From Aplidium turbinatum (lineage: Eukaryota > Chordata > Ascidiacea > Aplousobranchia > Polyclinidae), in the NCBI GenBank assembly GCA_918807975.1, contig OU964925.1, positions 24,835,608 through 24,899,607 on the forward strand: DNA of 64,000 nt, given 5' to 3'. The position numbers and the translations under genes are program-made. This document shows positions 12,119 to 25,170 of the stretch, piece after piece (position 1 is the first letter of the stretch; every line of letters begins with the position of its first letter). The notes below the pieces were generated by a model. The model had not been told where the DNA came from. It searched no databases and was given only the letters and a program-made list of their open reading frames with translations.

Positions 12119-15100
12119 ATCGTTATTTGCTGTTGAATGTTTTCTTTTGATATATATTTTATTAATTTTTAAGCTTTTTTTATTTTGTTTTACGTGTAAA
12201 AAATCATTTGTACCTCTGACAAATTAATTTCTTGTTTTACGCATTATTTTAACAGAAAACAAGTGAAAATTTTTTATAGATTTTACTTTCTGTATACCTG
12301 ATAAATATTATTGTAAAATTTCTGCAAATGCTCTGGTTGATTGACGCAAATAATAGTTTTGTTGAGATTTTTTTTTTTGTATTTTTCAGTCAAAAAGTTC
12401 TGCAATCTTTCTTTCTTGACCCCAACCAAAAACAAAACCACTACGCTTTCAAAGTAATTTAAAAATTTTCCAAAAAAGTGTTTTCATATTTTTATCAAAT
12501 ATGACAGTAATCGTTGTTGAAATTTTTTGTTTAGGTATTTGATCTTTATGCTGGTGTGACAATGGCCATGTGTGCCTTGTCAACAGACATCCTGATGAAA
12601 ATCTCATTCAACTGCCAATTCATACGCTTGTTTGAACAGTGGTGCATTTATGCCTACCATAATAACGTTACCTAGTCTGCATGGTATCAACCATGGTATC
12701 AACGCTTCTATTGGCAACCTTACATTTTCACGATGGACCAACATACTCTTGTTTTATTTTTGTTAATTTATAAGCATTATTGTTCTTATTATAATAAAAC
12801 AAACAAACTTGATGTCCAACAAGGCAGAGTATTAGAAAGCACTCTCTTTCGTGCAGGATGTCTTCTGAGTATTTTATAGCCTATTAGTGTTATTCCTCTG
12901 TGACAAAACATTGTCTAACTGGAGTTGCTGGAGTTTTTCACAAATTCAAAATTTTTACAGTACCTTTGAGATGTGAAGTTACTAAACCATTTTTTTTTTA
13001 ATTTTTTACAAAACTTTAAAAAAGTTTTATTTCCACGGAAGAGTAGGGGCGTCAGTTCAATTGCATGTCTTTTCGCGATCGCAAAATATTATTAGGCTTG
13101 CTTAGGATGCTACCAAAGCTGACAGGTTGACTCATGGTGAAAAATCATGTGATAACATTGCGGTGTTTGATATGATAAATACTGGAAACTAAAGATGAGT
13201 TTGTTTGGCTGCTTTTCATGACACTCATCAGGACTTGATGCGTGTGTTTCTTCACCCGACACGACATATAAAAACGATTTGAAAATGATTTTGTCTTCAG
13301 GTTACAAGCATTAAAAATTGACCAACTATCATAAAGTAAAATCGTCAAAAATGAAATCACAGCCATGTACATATCACATCTCAGTAACCCATCAGCAAAA
13401 GATGGGTTGCACATCCGATACATCAGCGTGAATCATAGCATTTTAGTCTTTCTATTTTTAACTTCAAACTTTTGTGAAAAGTGATTTTGTTTGATAATGT
13501 TACTCCCCAAAAAGAACTCGGTGTTGTTGTCATTTTAAAGCGGAAAAGTGATTGAATATGTTTGAAAAAATAAAAGATTTTATCGTCCTGGTAGGCGGTC
13601 TTGCCTGCTGGTTTAGACTGGCACCACGCGTTGTGCCAATTAATCTTGCTAGAGCTTAAAGTCATTTAAATCATTCCATAAGAGAATATGTGTCGAGAAA
13701 AATAGAACTTGTGCAAACAATGATCAGAACTTCCACACAAAAAACAATCGACCAGAAATCGCTTATCGACTCACTAAAGTGTCTGATTTCGGAGCACTTA
13801 TACGCATGCATTTGTTACTCGTGTTAAAAGTTGGCCTTTTGGGATAACTGATGAAACAAAAAAGGTATAATCAGCAAGAAAAACAATAATTCAGTTTAAT
13901 GACCTTAAAATTTGGTGAAAAGTCGCCCAAAAGCGTCCTATTTTCCAGCTTTCACGCAGTGCGTAAGCCTATTTCAGCATTTTTACTAAGTGATTTGCAA
14001 TGCTACACCACATTTTATTGTTCGATCATTGGTGTAGTTTAAAGTTGATGATACGACCATGATGGCATGCGTGCGAGCACAACATAACACCTTGTTGCTG
14101 GATTCCGCTAAAGTGCATTCATTTTATGTCTGAAGCTGCTACAACTGGTCTTAGGAAGACAGTTTCTGAATATTTATCTGTTGACTAATGGAAAATTCAA
14201 GAGCTTTTGATACTCACGACTGGTCATTCAGGTAGCCCAGCAAATTTTCAGAAAAAAACGTTCATCAAAATTGCCTCAGTTTTCATTGATAAAACAAACA
14301 AGTTTCGTTTACAGGTCTCCAGATCGTACAGTATATTTAACAAAGTTCAAAACCTGTTCGCAATTCAGGTACGAATACAAGCCAGTCAACTCGTTGCATT
14401 TTGTGGAAAAAATTCAATATTCTCTGGTTGTTTTACATGCTGTTGCTTGGAGTGGGAGGGCAAGACCACCCACCAGTGCGCACAAACAGAAGTGATGTTG
14501 ATATGTAATCACGTGACACTCACCCATCTAAAAGTTTAAACTTTATTGACCTCAAAACGCACTTTTATAGGCGTTACAGTAGCAAAGAATGAAAAAGTAT
14601 TTAAGATTTGTTGCTACTGCTTTTTTGGTTTTCACTGCGTCGTAAGAAAAACGTAGTTGGTTAGCTTAAGCTGGCAACTGTTGCAATTGAAAGAGTTCGT
14701 TTGTTATGACAAAGCAAATGACGAAGAACAGAAATATCAAATTGTAACAGGTAGGTAGATAGATATCCATATACCACTTTCTATTGACAAGCAATTGGTG
14801 TTGCGAACAAAAAGACCACCCAACGTGAATTTTTGATGCCACTGGAAACACTATTTTAAAATATTTTAATAGGCTCGACTTGTAAACAAAACGGTTTAAA
14901 ATAAATTCGATAAAGCGGATTGGAATTAAATTCTCCCATGTTTTCACTCAAGAAATTAACTACTGAAGTCTCAGAGTAACGTCATGGCATTGCTACTTCG
15001 CTTATATGACAACACAATTTGATTCTATTACCTCAGTTTGCTGGCTTAATCATTGCAGATCGCTTGCTCTGACGCAATCAGTAATCAAATAAAATGAGAC

Positions 15101-15120
15101 TTGGTAACCAGACGAGAACT
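12119..15120. other. 3' flank of GAS1-like gene, no gene recognised
   Basis: AT-rich sequence follows the stop codon. AATAAA occurs at about 12792 and AATAAA-like words occur earlier (about 12300); any of these could serve as the polyadenylation signal. Further right nothing recognisable is seen. Confidence 0.35.
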
Positions 15121-15129
15121 TCAGCCCTA

Positions 15130-15218
15130 CCCAGCCAGACAAATTGGTACTTTGTGCACTGATTCAACGTTTGCAAACGTTAACTTAATGTAAAAAGCAT
15201 CAATTTTGATGGCTAGGT
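15130..15218. repeat. palindromic foldback element, diverged copy
   Basis: It starts CCAGCCAGACAAATTG and ends AATTTTGATGGCTAGG, with the centre 'gattcaacgtttgcaaacgtt'. It is a diverged member of the window-wide foldback family. Confidence 0.55.
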
Positions 15219-15347
15219 GCCAAAACACTGCTAAAGCAATGTTTGACTGTCAAAAGTGTTAGATCACATATATGGGGACTTTTAATATAATCCGAAAATT
15301 CTTGAAATAATACGAGTTTCTGAAAGCACTCTTGTATGACATCCTTG

Positions 15348-15767
15348 TCAATACCAAAATAACATAACACTGGCGTCGTTTGTGACGTTTGCGAGGACCA
15401 CCCACGCGTGATTGGCGTTGCTGAGATGACATGGACGGATTAATGCATCTGCTAAGACTAAAGTGGTCGCACGCGTCTCGGTGCCACCGACCCTGAAGTG
15501 GACGACAAACAAGAGACGCGTGCCATCCATTGAATAAACATTCACAGACCAAATTCTGCTAATCATCAACGTAAATCCAGGGTTGTTGATGTAAAAAGTA
15601 AGCTCAAGAACTATGTTTGTAAATTTTGAACTGTCTACTGTAAACGGATTGACATTGGTATTGATTTGTTGCTTTTTTTGTTTTCTTTTTTCTGAACAGT
15701 TAGAACAGCGACTTGGGTTACCGGTTTCAAATTTCGGAAGGTTTTTGTTAAAAGGTTGAGACCCCAC
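15348..15767 (-). CDS. unrecognised open frame, possible exon
   Basis: This 139-residue frame has no family I can name. The part after about residue 40 is rich in alternating hydrophobic residues and uses G/C-ending codons (for example LLFVVHFRVGGTETRATT), unlike random AT-rich DNA. A possible acceptor (ctgttctaactgttcag) lies within the frame near residue 27, so it may be a last exon of an unseen gene. It could equally be chance. Confidence 0.25.
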   Translation of the reverse strand: MGSQPFNKNLPKFETGNPSRCSNCSEKRKQKKQQINTNVNPFTVDSSKFTNIVLELTFYINNPGFTLMISRIWSVNVYSMDGTRLLFVVHFRVGGTETRATTLVLADALIRPCHLSNANHAWVVLANVTNDASVMLFWY

Positions 15768-16065
15768 TCAAAAAAACACTCAAATTGATTTCAAATTCAT
15801 CGCAAACTAACAATGAAACGCAACTACAGATTTTGTTTTCAGTTTTGACATTTTTACACTGCAGAGAATTTTTAGAAAGGATATTAAAATAAATTCTTAC
15901 TCTGTTGATTGTCCGAAATCTGAAAGGCACTGAAGCCTTCTTCAAAAGTGTAAAGTTCTACTTCAATTTATGTTGATATAATGCAAAAAAGAATATTGAT
16001 TGGGAAAACAACTAAGAAAACCAAGGAAATGGCAACAGTGGTCGCTGCTGTGAAAGCTTAGTAGG

Positions 16066-16118
16066 GACGGCAAATCAGTCGTTTTTTATTGTAAAAAACG
16101 ACTGATTTGCTGTCTGGG
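16066..16118. repeat. short foldback hairpin
   Basis: GACGGCAAATCAGTCGTTTTTTA is followed by its near-exact reverse complement ending GCTGTCTGGG. It is a short, loop-poor member of the foldback family. Confidence 0.65.
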
Positions 16119-16119
16119 G

Positions 16120-18600
16120 AGTTAAAGATTCACTTTAAAGTGAACTTTCTTTCATGTGAGGTCGGTGTACAAATTGTCTCTTTTTGTCATGCTAAAGGAC
16201 TGAACACAACTACAAAGAGCAATTATATCCTATTAGCATTGGCACAAGTTTTACCAAAACAATGTTAAACGAGCGAAATACAACTAATGACCCGAAACGT
16301 CGAATCTCGGAGCAACAGCATAGTAAACTTGTAGAAAAAAAGCTAGATATTTATTGCGCACTTAAAGTTCCTTTCAGAAATAATCTGCTTCTCAAACACA
16401 TCTTTGAAAATTATTGGTCACAAAGTTTTCCTTGCACACTTGTGTTTTTGTACGATAATGGAATCAACGCTCAGTCACAAAAGTGTTCAAAAAAGTTACC
16501 TACGTGTTTTTGTAAGATTAAAGCAAAAGTCATAAATATTGTTGAAGGCGTATGTTTTTCATGCATTAAAAACTTACTTTTGAAAACTTTCTAATAAAAA
16601 AAAACCTTTCCACAAAAAAGTGAACGCAGGCTAAGTCTTGGCTAAATTTAGAACTTTTTATTTGACAGGAAAAAACTGTCGAAAATATGTTGTCGATTCT
16701 GTAATGTTTGAACGGTGAAGCTGCGTCATTGGAAACAGAAGACTGACGTGACTTCATAATTTAGACGCGATTAACCTACCGCATGTCGCCTGCCGAAGCA
16801 TTAGATGCCTTTGTGGGTTGTCAAGTTGCAACTCCACCTGGGCTGTCAGTGTGCGTGCGATAAACGTCATCCTAGTAAGTTTTCGAATCGCATTACCACA
16901 AAAAAAGCTTCGCGATTTCGAAAATTAAATAAAGCAGAACGAAAACAGGCAACAAAAACTTAGTTACTCTGTTTCTACAAGCTGTCCATTTCAGTTCGCA
17001 CAACCTACATTTTTGTTTTAGAAAAAGGGCAATCAGACTAAATTTAACATTCTAGACATCTAATTGCTGAGAAAAGTTAATATTTTTCATAACATTAATA
17101 CGGTAATAATAAGAATTCATCACACCAATCGGCTGTAAGATACCGTCAATAAAAATTCTCCATCGTCAGCATTTTTTAACGAATTTTCTTAATTCCTTTG
17201 GGCTGTGTTCTGCCAAGAATTGAACTCATGGCGCAAAAGTTTATGCCGGTCTTCCTTGCTTTCGTTCGTCGTTAATCAATTTGGACAAAAAGAAAATTTC
17301 ATTATTAATTATGGTACGATAAGTCCATTGGATGTGTGATTCTGCGTTCCGACGAATAAAATTGCCCTTTACTGAGTTGTTGAATCAAGAGGGTTCTCCA
17401 ACAGCATCATAGCCCTTCAACAGTTCATTGCAAATTTCTCAAAAATGAAACTATTTCTTCACAGTTTAATCATGGAAAGCGATTAGAGAACTTAATAATT
17501 CTCTTCCTTTTCATATCGCAATATAAACGACAACAAAAGCACTAAAATTTCAGCCAGTTTTTTAGGCAATGTTCGTTTTCTGCCAGTTCATCAAGTAACA
17601 ACCACGTTCAGGTGGAATTTTGCACTTGCACCATTTTTCTTTCAGTCCAAAAGCAAAGAAAATTGGCAATTTATTGAACTCCACATAGACTACTTTAAGC
17701 CCTGATGAGATTTCGCGTCAATAAAACGAGAAAAGTCTTCGTCTGGACATACTAGAAATTATGTTGTCATGTTATTTTTGTATTCTACTTAAGAATCAAG
17801 ATAACCAGAAGCTTGACAGATAAAAAAGCAATTGTTGAATTTAGGAGCAAATTTGAATTTCGAAGTTTTGAACAACAATCTGAAATGTGATCGTTAAATT
17901 GGATATCAATATGAATTCGTAGTAGCCTGTCTGAACATTGCTTCAATGGGCCGTTCGTGTTTTCTCTGCTGCCCCAATCCAGGCTAGGTGTTCAAGTGTG
18001 ATCCTTAATTGCATCCACAAATGACTGGCTGATGATGCCGAGCTTAGAGATTTGCTAAGCTAGCCCAGCCATTTGACTGGTCAAAATCGTGGGAATGGAA
18101 AAAACAAATGGCTTAATCATGGTCATGGCTAAATACAATGATCCCTTGATGTACAAGTTTTAAGTTTTTTGCAAGTTGTCTCTTCAAAACGAATTAGTGA
18201 CGTCGAGCAATTTAGGTTGAAATTCTTTGACAGACTGCTTTGGTGCTATGAATGTTAGTTCAACAATTTGAAACGTTGAATCAACGCGAACACAGAAACT
18301 GCTTTTGACAGTCGGTTTTCCGGTGCAGCTTAGTGAACCAATCACACCTATCAACGGCTTTCAAGAACCTTGTGAGATCGAAATTACCCCTGCGAGTCTG
18401 CACTGTGAAGTGACAAGCAGTCAAAATGTCTGAATAAATAGCTCTCCAATTGATCTTTGTAAATTTATAAAAATAGATACCGTCTATTTTTAGAACCACA
18501 AATTTAAGTCTTTATCGGTGACCAGAGCTTCAGAACAAAGGAATTTAACTTGATCGTTGAATTGCTACTGAACTCAGGTAATGGCGTGGAAAAGTAAAGT
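16120..18600. other. non-coding, nothing recognised
   Basis: The open frame at 16262-16594 (+) is low-complexity in composition and matches nothing I know. No repeat with clear ends was found, apart from a loose foldback remnant near 18262-18290. Confidence 0.35.
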
Positions 18601-18616
18601 GAATGAAAGACTTTGT

Positions 18617-18664
18617 CCCAGCTAGCAAAATCCGTCCGAAAAAAAACGAAATATGCTAGGTGGG
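18617..18664. repeat. short foldback element
   Basis: CCCAGCTAGCAAAATCCGTC opens and ATATGCTAGGTGGGG closes a short, imperfect inverted repeat with the CCAGCTAGC end variant of the family. Confidence 0.45.
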
Positions 18665-18921
18665 GTCTAAGTTCGAAATTTTTACATAAGGTTTCACCAA
18701 TGTCGAAATAACGTCATTTTTGGTTTGTTGTAGCCATTGAGCCATGACGTTAATTATACTTAGCAATTGTACTGGTGACATAGCTTGTTTACATCTTTCA
18801 AAATGGAGGCAAAGTTTTTACTTCCAATGTGTTTTCAACCGACAGTTCTGCGTCAACTTTAGCTATATGAAATGATTTTTCGATACCCTCCAAAATATTA
18901 TTTAAATATGATGATTGCACG

Positions 18922-18975
18922 TTTGATTGATTGAATCTTTATCCTCGGACTGGGAAAGCTTCTTGCAAAGCGATT
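18922..18975 (-). repeat. 3' fragment of tRNA-derived SINE
   Basis: Read on the minus strand this is the SINE tail '...cccagtccgaggataaagattcaatcaatcaa', matching the full copy at 43523-43828. It ends in an AATC-type tail. Confidence 0.65.
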
Positions 18976-19071
18976 CAGTTTAGGTGATGACTATAAACTT
19001 TTGTCACAAACCTGGAAATTAAATACTAGTTACTACAAATCTACAAAACGTTACTACAATATTAAAATGCT

Positions 19072-19498
19072 ATGTCTGGTCAACCCTTTTATACAACTCT
19101 GAAACTTGGACCAGTGTCACAAAAAATGGAAAAACAGATCGATGCCTTCGAGCTCTGGTCATACAGGCAAGTGGTAAAAATTTCATGGAAACAAAAGATC
19201 ACTAACGATGAAGTATTATCCAAATTTAATTCAAGCAAAATTCTTTTACAAATAGTCAAAGGAAGAAAATTAAAGTATTTTCGACACACAATAAGGCAAA
19301 ACTCGTTACAAAGATCATTAAATAGAAGAGAAGATAAACGGTAAAAGAAACAAAGGTAGACCAAGAATCATTTGGACATCAAACATCACTAAATGGACAA
19401 AATTAAGTTATGAAAATGCAGTACGAACAGCTCATGGTCGAGAACAATGGCGCATTGTATCCAACCCTCAATACGAGAAAGGAACGTAATGATGATGA
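19072..19498 (+). mobile_element. LINE C-terminal tail (RTE-like), broken
   Basis: The plus frame from 19072 contains the reverse-transcriptase tail motifs 'QIDAFELWSYRQVVKISWK', KITNDEVL and KLKYFRHTIRQ. A frame change near 19335 leads into 'GKRNKGRPRIIWTSNITKW' and RTAHGREQWRIV, ending in a stop at 19488. This GRPR...W...A...R..W pattern is the well-known tail of many animal non-LTR elements. The copy ends in TAATGATGATGA, a short ATG/TGA repeat typical of RTE-type 3' ends. The element is heavily 5'-truncated and cannot be active. Confidence 0.8.
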
Positions 19499-19851
19499 CT
19501 ACAAAAGTACAAATCGTTTCGTTACATAACTTATATTTTTCCTGATACCTAGGGGTTGAAGCAGAGGTTGCGAAACAGCGGATTTTAGGCTTCCTTGTGT
19601 ATTTAAGTTGTTGTTGGATAGACTCGATAATTGATTGCCACCACATTCTCGTCAATGCAGCTGCTATTTTTACATCTTTTCAAAATCTGGAGACTTTGAA
19701 ACGATGTAAAAATGACGATCGTGCTGGTTTGAACAACAAAGCTGCTGGCCATACCAAAACATGCGCTTTGAGTTTGATGAAAATTTAAAATATATCTTCT
19801 CCAAAATTAATTGTATTTTGCAACCTATTTTTGGCTTCATCTAAATCCTGC

Positions 19852-19928
19852 CTGCCAGCAAATCAGTACGTTTTAGATTGATTCATAGACGTTGCGGCAA
19901 TGTAAACCAAGGATCTATTTGCTGAGGT
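19852..19928. repeat. palindromic foldback element, diverged
   Basis: The inverted ends CCAGCAAATCAGTACG and GGATCTATTTGCTGAGG surround 'gattgattcatagacgttgcggcaatgtaaa', a degraded copy of the family. Confidence 0.5.
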
Positions 19929-20407
19929 TCCGTCGTGTGTGAAGTTAAGCTTCCGGATTAACTATAAAATAGAAATAGACCGTATCGGAATAGCCAGCAA
20001 GATATTTGCTTTATCTAGCCTAAGCTACTTGTGCTTTTGCGTAAACAAACGTCTAAACATCAATGTCAAAACTAAACAATAAATATAGCTACTAACACCT
20101 GTGTCCGTTGAAAGCCAACACCAGCCTATGTATCTTTTTTTCTTTCTTCCACTTCGAATATTTACTCGTAAAAAATTCTAATTTTGTTACCTTGCAAAGA
20201 TTATTCCGGTGTCTTTCGTGACCTCAAGCATAGCCTAAACGAGGGATCAAAACAAATTTGAGTTAATGCGAATACAACAAAACAGTCAGTCACATATTTG
20301 CTACAGTAGACAGGGCCGCTGAGAATAACTTGGGCCCAGTACGAATGAAAACCAGGCCGCCCTCTAAAAACTTAAAGAATTTGCGGTGTTTCACTCCTCC
20401 TCAAACT

Positions 20408-20653
20408 GGTTTGGTTTTAAATCTTTATCCTCGGACTGACAAAGCCTTGATAGGTTATTCCTGGTAGTTTCGCATACTTGTAGAGGCTCATGACGCAGGG
20501 CCGGTTACCGAGATAGGCAGAGTGAAGTTTTCCGATTGTTGAAGTGTTGTTTCCGGGGAATTATTCCATTCACTAGGTGCCGCAAAATGGAGAGCAGTCC
20601 TGAAAAAGCGTTGATTTTGAGCCGGGCGCGTAACCACTGAGCTAACGGGGCGG
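20408..20653 (-). repeat. tRNA-derived SINE, near full length
   Basis: On the minus strand it begins GCCCCGTTAGCTCAGTGG, a tRNA head with an RNA polymerase III A box. It continues through the body 'ggactgctctccattttgcggcacc' and 'cggtaaccggccctgcgtcatgagcc', and ends 'gtccgaggataaagatttaaaacc'. It shares head, body and tail with the copy at 43523-43828. Confidence 0.75.
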
Positions 20654-21962
20654 ACAAACTCCAACAAAAATTTCGCCCTGGTTCAAGAGTATAGGCTACC
20701 CCTATTCATCAACGCTACTGAACGCAAATACTCAAAAACAAATTTTATTTCAACAAAATAGTTGCCATTAATATACTGCACCTGGTAAAACACGACCTAT
20801 TTAAACACACTGCAAGCGAAGACCCAGTAGGTTGTGAGACCACATCTTGGCCACACTCTCAAAACGAGGATTAATGTTCACGGCCTCTTGCAATCAAAAC
20901 TGATTAATAATGATGAAACAAGCTTTTGTCGGGCTGAAGACCACATACGGGATTCGCAACAAATGGTATTTTTACAAGAGGACTATCACACCAAAATACA
21001 ACACTTTTGTAGAACAGACTCGTTTGCATACCAGATGTTTGTCCACATGGGGCGCTGTTTTAACACCAAGTGTCGGCAACTCAAATAAAATTTTGTGGAA
21101 AAATGTGCACAATTCTAGTGTTTCCAAGACGAAAATAATTCAAGTTTTGTAAGAGCTTTATAGCTTTCTAAACACCTAAGGGATTTTTCATGATCATGAC
21201 AAAAGGACACTGAAAGCTGAAGCCTTTTGCTGATCACGGAAGGGCATTTTAATAATTTTAACACATCCATAATGTAAAAATATTTTATGATCGAAAATTT
21301 TCATGGTCGTGTATGTTTTATAGAAGACATTACGACATCACAAAATCATAAATCACAAAATCATAATGAAATCCCTGATGATACTAAGCCAGAAAATATG
21401 TCATTAAACCAATTGATGTAGGCTAACTTGCCGGTTAAGAACATGCTATCACTTTAACAGAGTAGCTTACTTTATAAAAAAGATTTCAACAAGGGGTAAA
21501 TTTCAACTATCAAGAGAAATTTTTGTTTAGTGAAACAGGACGAATAAACTGCATGATAAATGCCGAACTCTGTTCAGAAAATATCTTGCAAGATAATATC
21601 TATCTTAAAAAGTCGCAAGGGCCTTAGGAGGAAATGAAAGAAAAAAGACAACGAAAGAAAATTTGTATAACTTATGTCACAAAGCAAGCATCTGTCCAAG
21701 CAGAACGTCATATCTTTCGTCCTTAGAAATAATGCTCTGAAGTCTTAACAGCCACAGTATTTCCAATACAACAAAATCAAGACTATCTGTAGTTATGTTG
21801 AAGTTACGCCGAGGTACAAAAAAATGAAATAAAGAAGTACAGCAAGTAGTACGATGAACAGTTATTGCATGTTAAACCAAACAATTGCGCAACAAAGCAC
21901 AAATATCAGACAGAGTACGAAGCTGGAGTGAGCATTCCTGGAGACATATCGTGATGACCAAC

Positions 21963-22012
21963 AACTGCAGACGTTGAATCAATGTAAAAATGACAGATTT
22001 TGCTGTCAGGGG
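21963..22012. repeat. foldback element, right half only
   Basis: This is one arm of the palindrome (ctgcagacgttgaatcaatgtaaaaatgacagattttgctgtc without its partner arm). Next to it, a 26-bp unit around 'tacatggactcttccagcatcactgg' is repeated twice at 22053-22105. Confidence 0.6.
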
Positions 22013-22275
22013 ACTGTTTTCTTGTACTGTACATGTGGATTGTGGATTCAGGGTACATGGACTCTTCCAGCATCACTGGGCTCAAAATACATGGACTCTT
22101 CCAACATCACTGGATTAAGCACTCTGATATGTAAAAACATATATATTAACACTAAACGTTGTTAAAAACCGGACGTGACTACAATAACGTATAATGTAAG
22201 AACAGGTCAAACACTGCAAAAATGGAAAATGCAGTAGACTATTAAAAAGAGTAAGAGATAGAATGTAGTTCGTTG

Positions 22276-22375
22276 CAGGGCTGTGGAGTCGGAGGGATTT
22301 TGACGTGTCCGGAGTCGGCCAGTTATAAACCGAGGAGTCGGAGTCGTATATTTTTTGCCCGATTCCACAGCCCTG
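22276..22375. mobile_element. 100-bp hAT-like MITE
   Basis: The ends are CAGGGCTGTGGAGTCGG and its complement CCGATTCCACAGCCCTG, with internal 'gagtcgg' repeats. This is a very common hAT MITE end in animal genomes. The flanking 8-bp duplication is diverged (GTTCGTTG versus GTACTTTT), pointing to an older insertion. Confidence 0.75.
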
Positions 22376-22715
22376 GTACTTTTCTTAATGTGAACAAGTT
22401 AACAACATAGAAACTTTTTAAAACTATGTTTTCTGTTTTTGAGAATCTAGTGGTAGAGAATCAAACACAATGGATATTTCAATTTTCCAGTGATACACAA
22501 TAATACACATTCAAGATAAAGATTTATTCTTTTTTAATGCCTACACAGAATTAAAAAAAACATACCTCCTTTGAAAATTGTGTTTTCTGAAAACTAATCA
22601 TCTGAAAGCGATTCGTGAAAAGCTTAGAAAAGCAATGAAGCAAAATATCAAGAGAATTATGTAATTCTGCTTTTTCCGCATCTCGCTTCAACAAAAGTCT
22701 TTACGGCGACACCAC

Positions 22716-22801
22716 CCCAGAAAGCAAAATCCGTCATTTTTACATTGATTCAACTTCTGCAGACGTTGAATCGATGTAAAAATGACGAAATTTAGTGCCT
22801 G
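22716..22801. repeat. palindromic foldback element
   Basis: The left arm CCCCAGAAAGCAAAATCCGTCA mirrors 'tgacgaaatttagtgcctgg' on the right, around the family's CTGCAG-containing centre 'gattcaacttctgcagacgttgaatc'. Confidence 0.75.
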
Positions 22802-24637
22802 GAAAAGTAATTTTTGTTGTGACCGTAATTTTCTGTCGAATAATTTGGATAGGTGACGGCTTCATTATTAATGAAATCGTTGCAGTCGAACTGCAGAAGT
22901 GGACGAAAACCAGGTCACCACCCGCCATTGAACTTGCTGCAAATCGCCAACATTAATTCGTGAAAACAGATCAAAGTCTCGAACTGAAAGGCAGCCGCCA
23001 GACTGGCTTGGACGGAAGGACTTATGGCATCTCTTGGCGACATTGGGTCACAAAACTAGAGATAATTTTTACATTGTTCCGACATAAACAAACGTAAAGT
23101 TGACAATTATCCTGTAACAGCAATAATTTCAGCAGATAAATGCACGGTATGTGAGGGCCTATTACTATACGAATTATGGATATCGCCAAATAATGTCAAT
23201 TTCAAAGATATCCAACCATCCTTTTCTTTTAATCTGATTCAACTCCATCCATAACTCCATAATGAAATCACAATGAAATCAGAGATCTGTTATTTATTTA
23301 AGATCACTCCACGTCGCCGATACGGTACACGCACGCAGTGGAGACACTTCTCTAGCCGCAGAAGAAAACAAAAAACAGGAAGAATTGTTGTCACGATAAA
23401 CACAGCTGGCTGGTGGCATTACTTGACCAAACGCGGCTTTGTAACCAATGTGTTCGGTCGCATACCAAACACGGTTTACACATCCTTACCTCAAAACAGA
23501 AAATTTGAAATCAAACTGTAAAGCAACAGCTTTATAAATTGCGTCACCGCGAAGACCGGAGCACATTAATTCGATTCATGAGAAATGTTTCATTGCTGAT
23601 AAGGCACGCAACACCAGTACGTGTGAACTCATGACGACCACACAAGAAGTATGGATTTTTGACGTAAGCTTGTCAACTTATTCGCTATTCGTAATTACAA
23701 GTTTAACAGCGTTATGGTGTGAAGAGACTTATTCGGATGTCAAGATAAGACGACAACAGGTTTTATGTCGCTTCACGATCACATTTTAAGACTAATGATG
23801 ATCGCAGCAATGACTAATACGTAACTTCAACAAATAAACACAGTATGTGAAAAGGGCTGGTCTTGACCATTTAAATACAAAGCCGAAACTTTAAGCACCT
23901 GTCCAACAAAATTACCATCGAAATAAAAGCAGTGCATTTGTAGCGTAGGAAAAGTTATCGAAGTTTGCGAAAACTCGAAACCAAAACTTGACAAAATGTC
24001 ACTTTTCAAGTTTGCAAAATGTTGACCCCTGTACTTGTCACAAGTGACCTCAGCGTTGTGGTGACCCGTGAGGCGCGACAATAGCATGGGGCGGCCGCTC
24101 CAGGTGACTACCAGGTCTCAAACAATGGGGACAAGCACGTTGGGAATTGGAGATATGTGGCTAATCGATTTAAAGTGCATGATGGCATCAGTGAAGAATA
24201 ACGATATTGTCCGTCGCAAGATGGTTTTCTGATGTTGCGTTGAAGTAACGGAGAATTTTAGTCCGTGGAATTGAAATTTCACGAAAAGTTTAATGCTGAC
24301 TGTTGAAAAGTCGTTTTCAACGAAGAAATTCCCACAGAACTAACTGCCCGATTCGTTAACGGAATCGTGAAGAAAAATGCTGCACTGAAACAAGAGAAAA
24401 AAACATCGTTCGCTTTGATCATCTAGAATCGCGCTGGTTCTGCAAAGTTCAACTGGGAATTCACAAACGAATTTGGCTAGAAACGACCTCTACGTTTTTA
24501 ATATGACGTAATGCTTGTAGTATGTAGTACCTTTAAACACAAAAAAATAAGCTGGACGGAAGGATTTATCATTATTTTAACTTTTTGAACACCTGGTTAA
24601 CATTTTTGGCCACCAGAGAGCTTCATTGAGAAATTTT
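22802..24637. other. non-coding, nothing recognised
   Basis: Only short chance frames are visible here. No RNA gene or defined repeat was seen. Confidence 0.35.
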
Positions 24638-24729
24638 CCAAGCAGCTAAATCTGTCCTTTCTCAATTGATTGAACGTCTGTAGACGTCGAATTAATGTAT
24701 GGCAAAAAAGACGGATTTTACTAGCTGGG
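24638..24729. repeat. palindromic foldback element, diverged
   Basis: CCAAGCAGCTAAATCTGTCC and GACGGATTTTACTAGCTGG form the ends, and 'gattgaacgtctgtagacgtcgaatt' is the mutated centre. Confidence 0.6.
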
Positions 24730-25082
24730 TTTTTGGCTGAGTGTAGATGACTATATCAGCACTGATAAAATTGACAGGTTTATATCACGTTACTCAATAG
24801 AAACAGTTTCACATCTCCAAAAACTAATTGACTAATTTTGCGTGCTTTAGATAGTAAAAAGTCACATGTTTGGGACGCCAGGTGATTAACAAGATTGATG
24901 GCATCTTGACGACTGAGTAGTAGAATTTTGACCGCGGTGCTCAGGTGATGTGACCGCATCTCGATGTGTGGGTCGCTGTATATTAAACAAGAGCGCAATT
25001 CACCAGGGGACGTTTTCACAAGCGAAGTGTAATCAATCTGAATTGCAATGTAAGCAATGCAACCGACACTTGAATGGCTATT

Positions 25083-25170
25083 CCAGACAGCAAAATCAGT
25101 CATTTTTACACTGATTCAACGTATGCAGACGGTGAATCAATGTAAAAATGACGGATTTTGCCGTATGGCC
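25083..25170. repeat. palindromic foldback element, 88 bp
   Basis: It is a near-complete palindrome from CCAGACAGCAAAATCAGTCA to TGACGGATTTTGCCGTATGG. A second partial copy of the centre follows at about 25208-25260. Confidence 0.8.
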
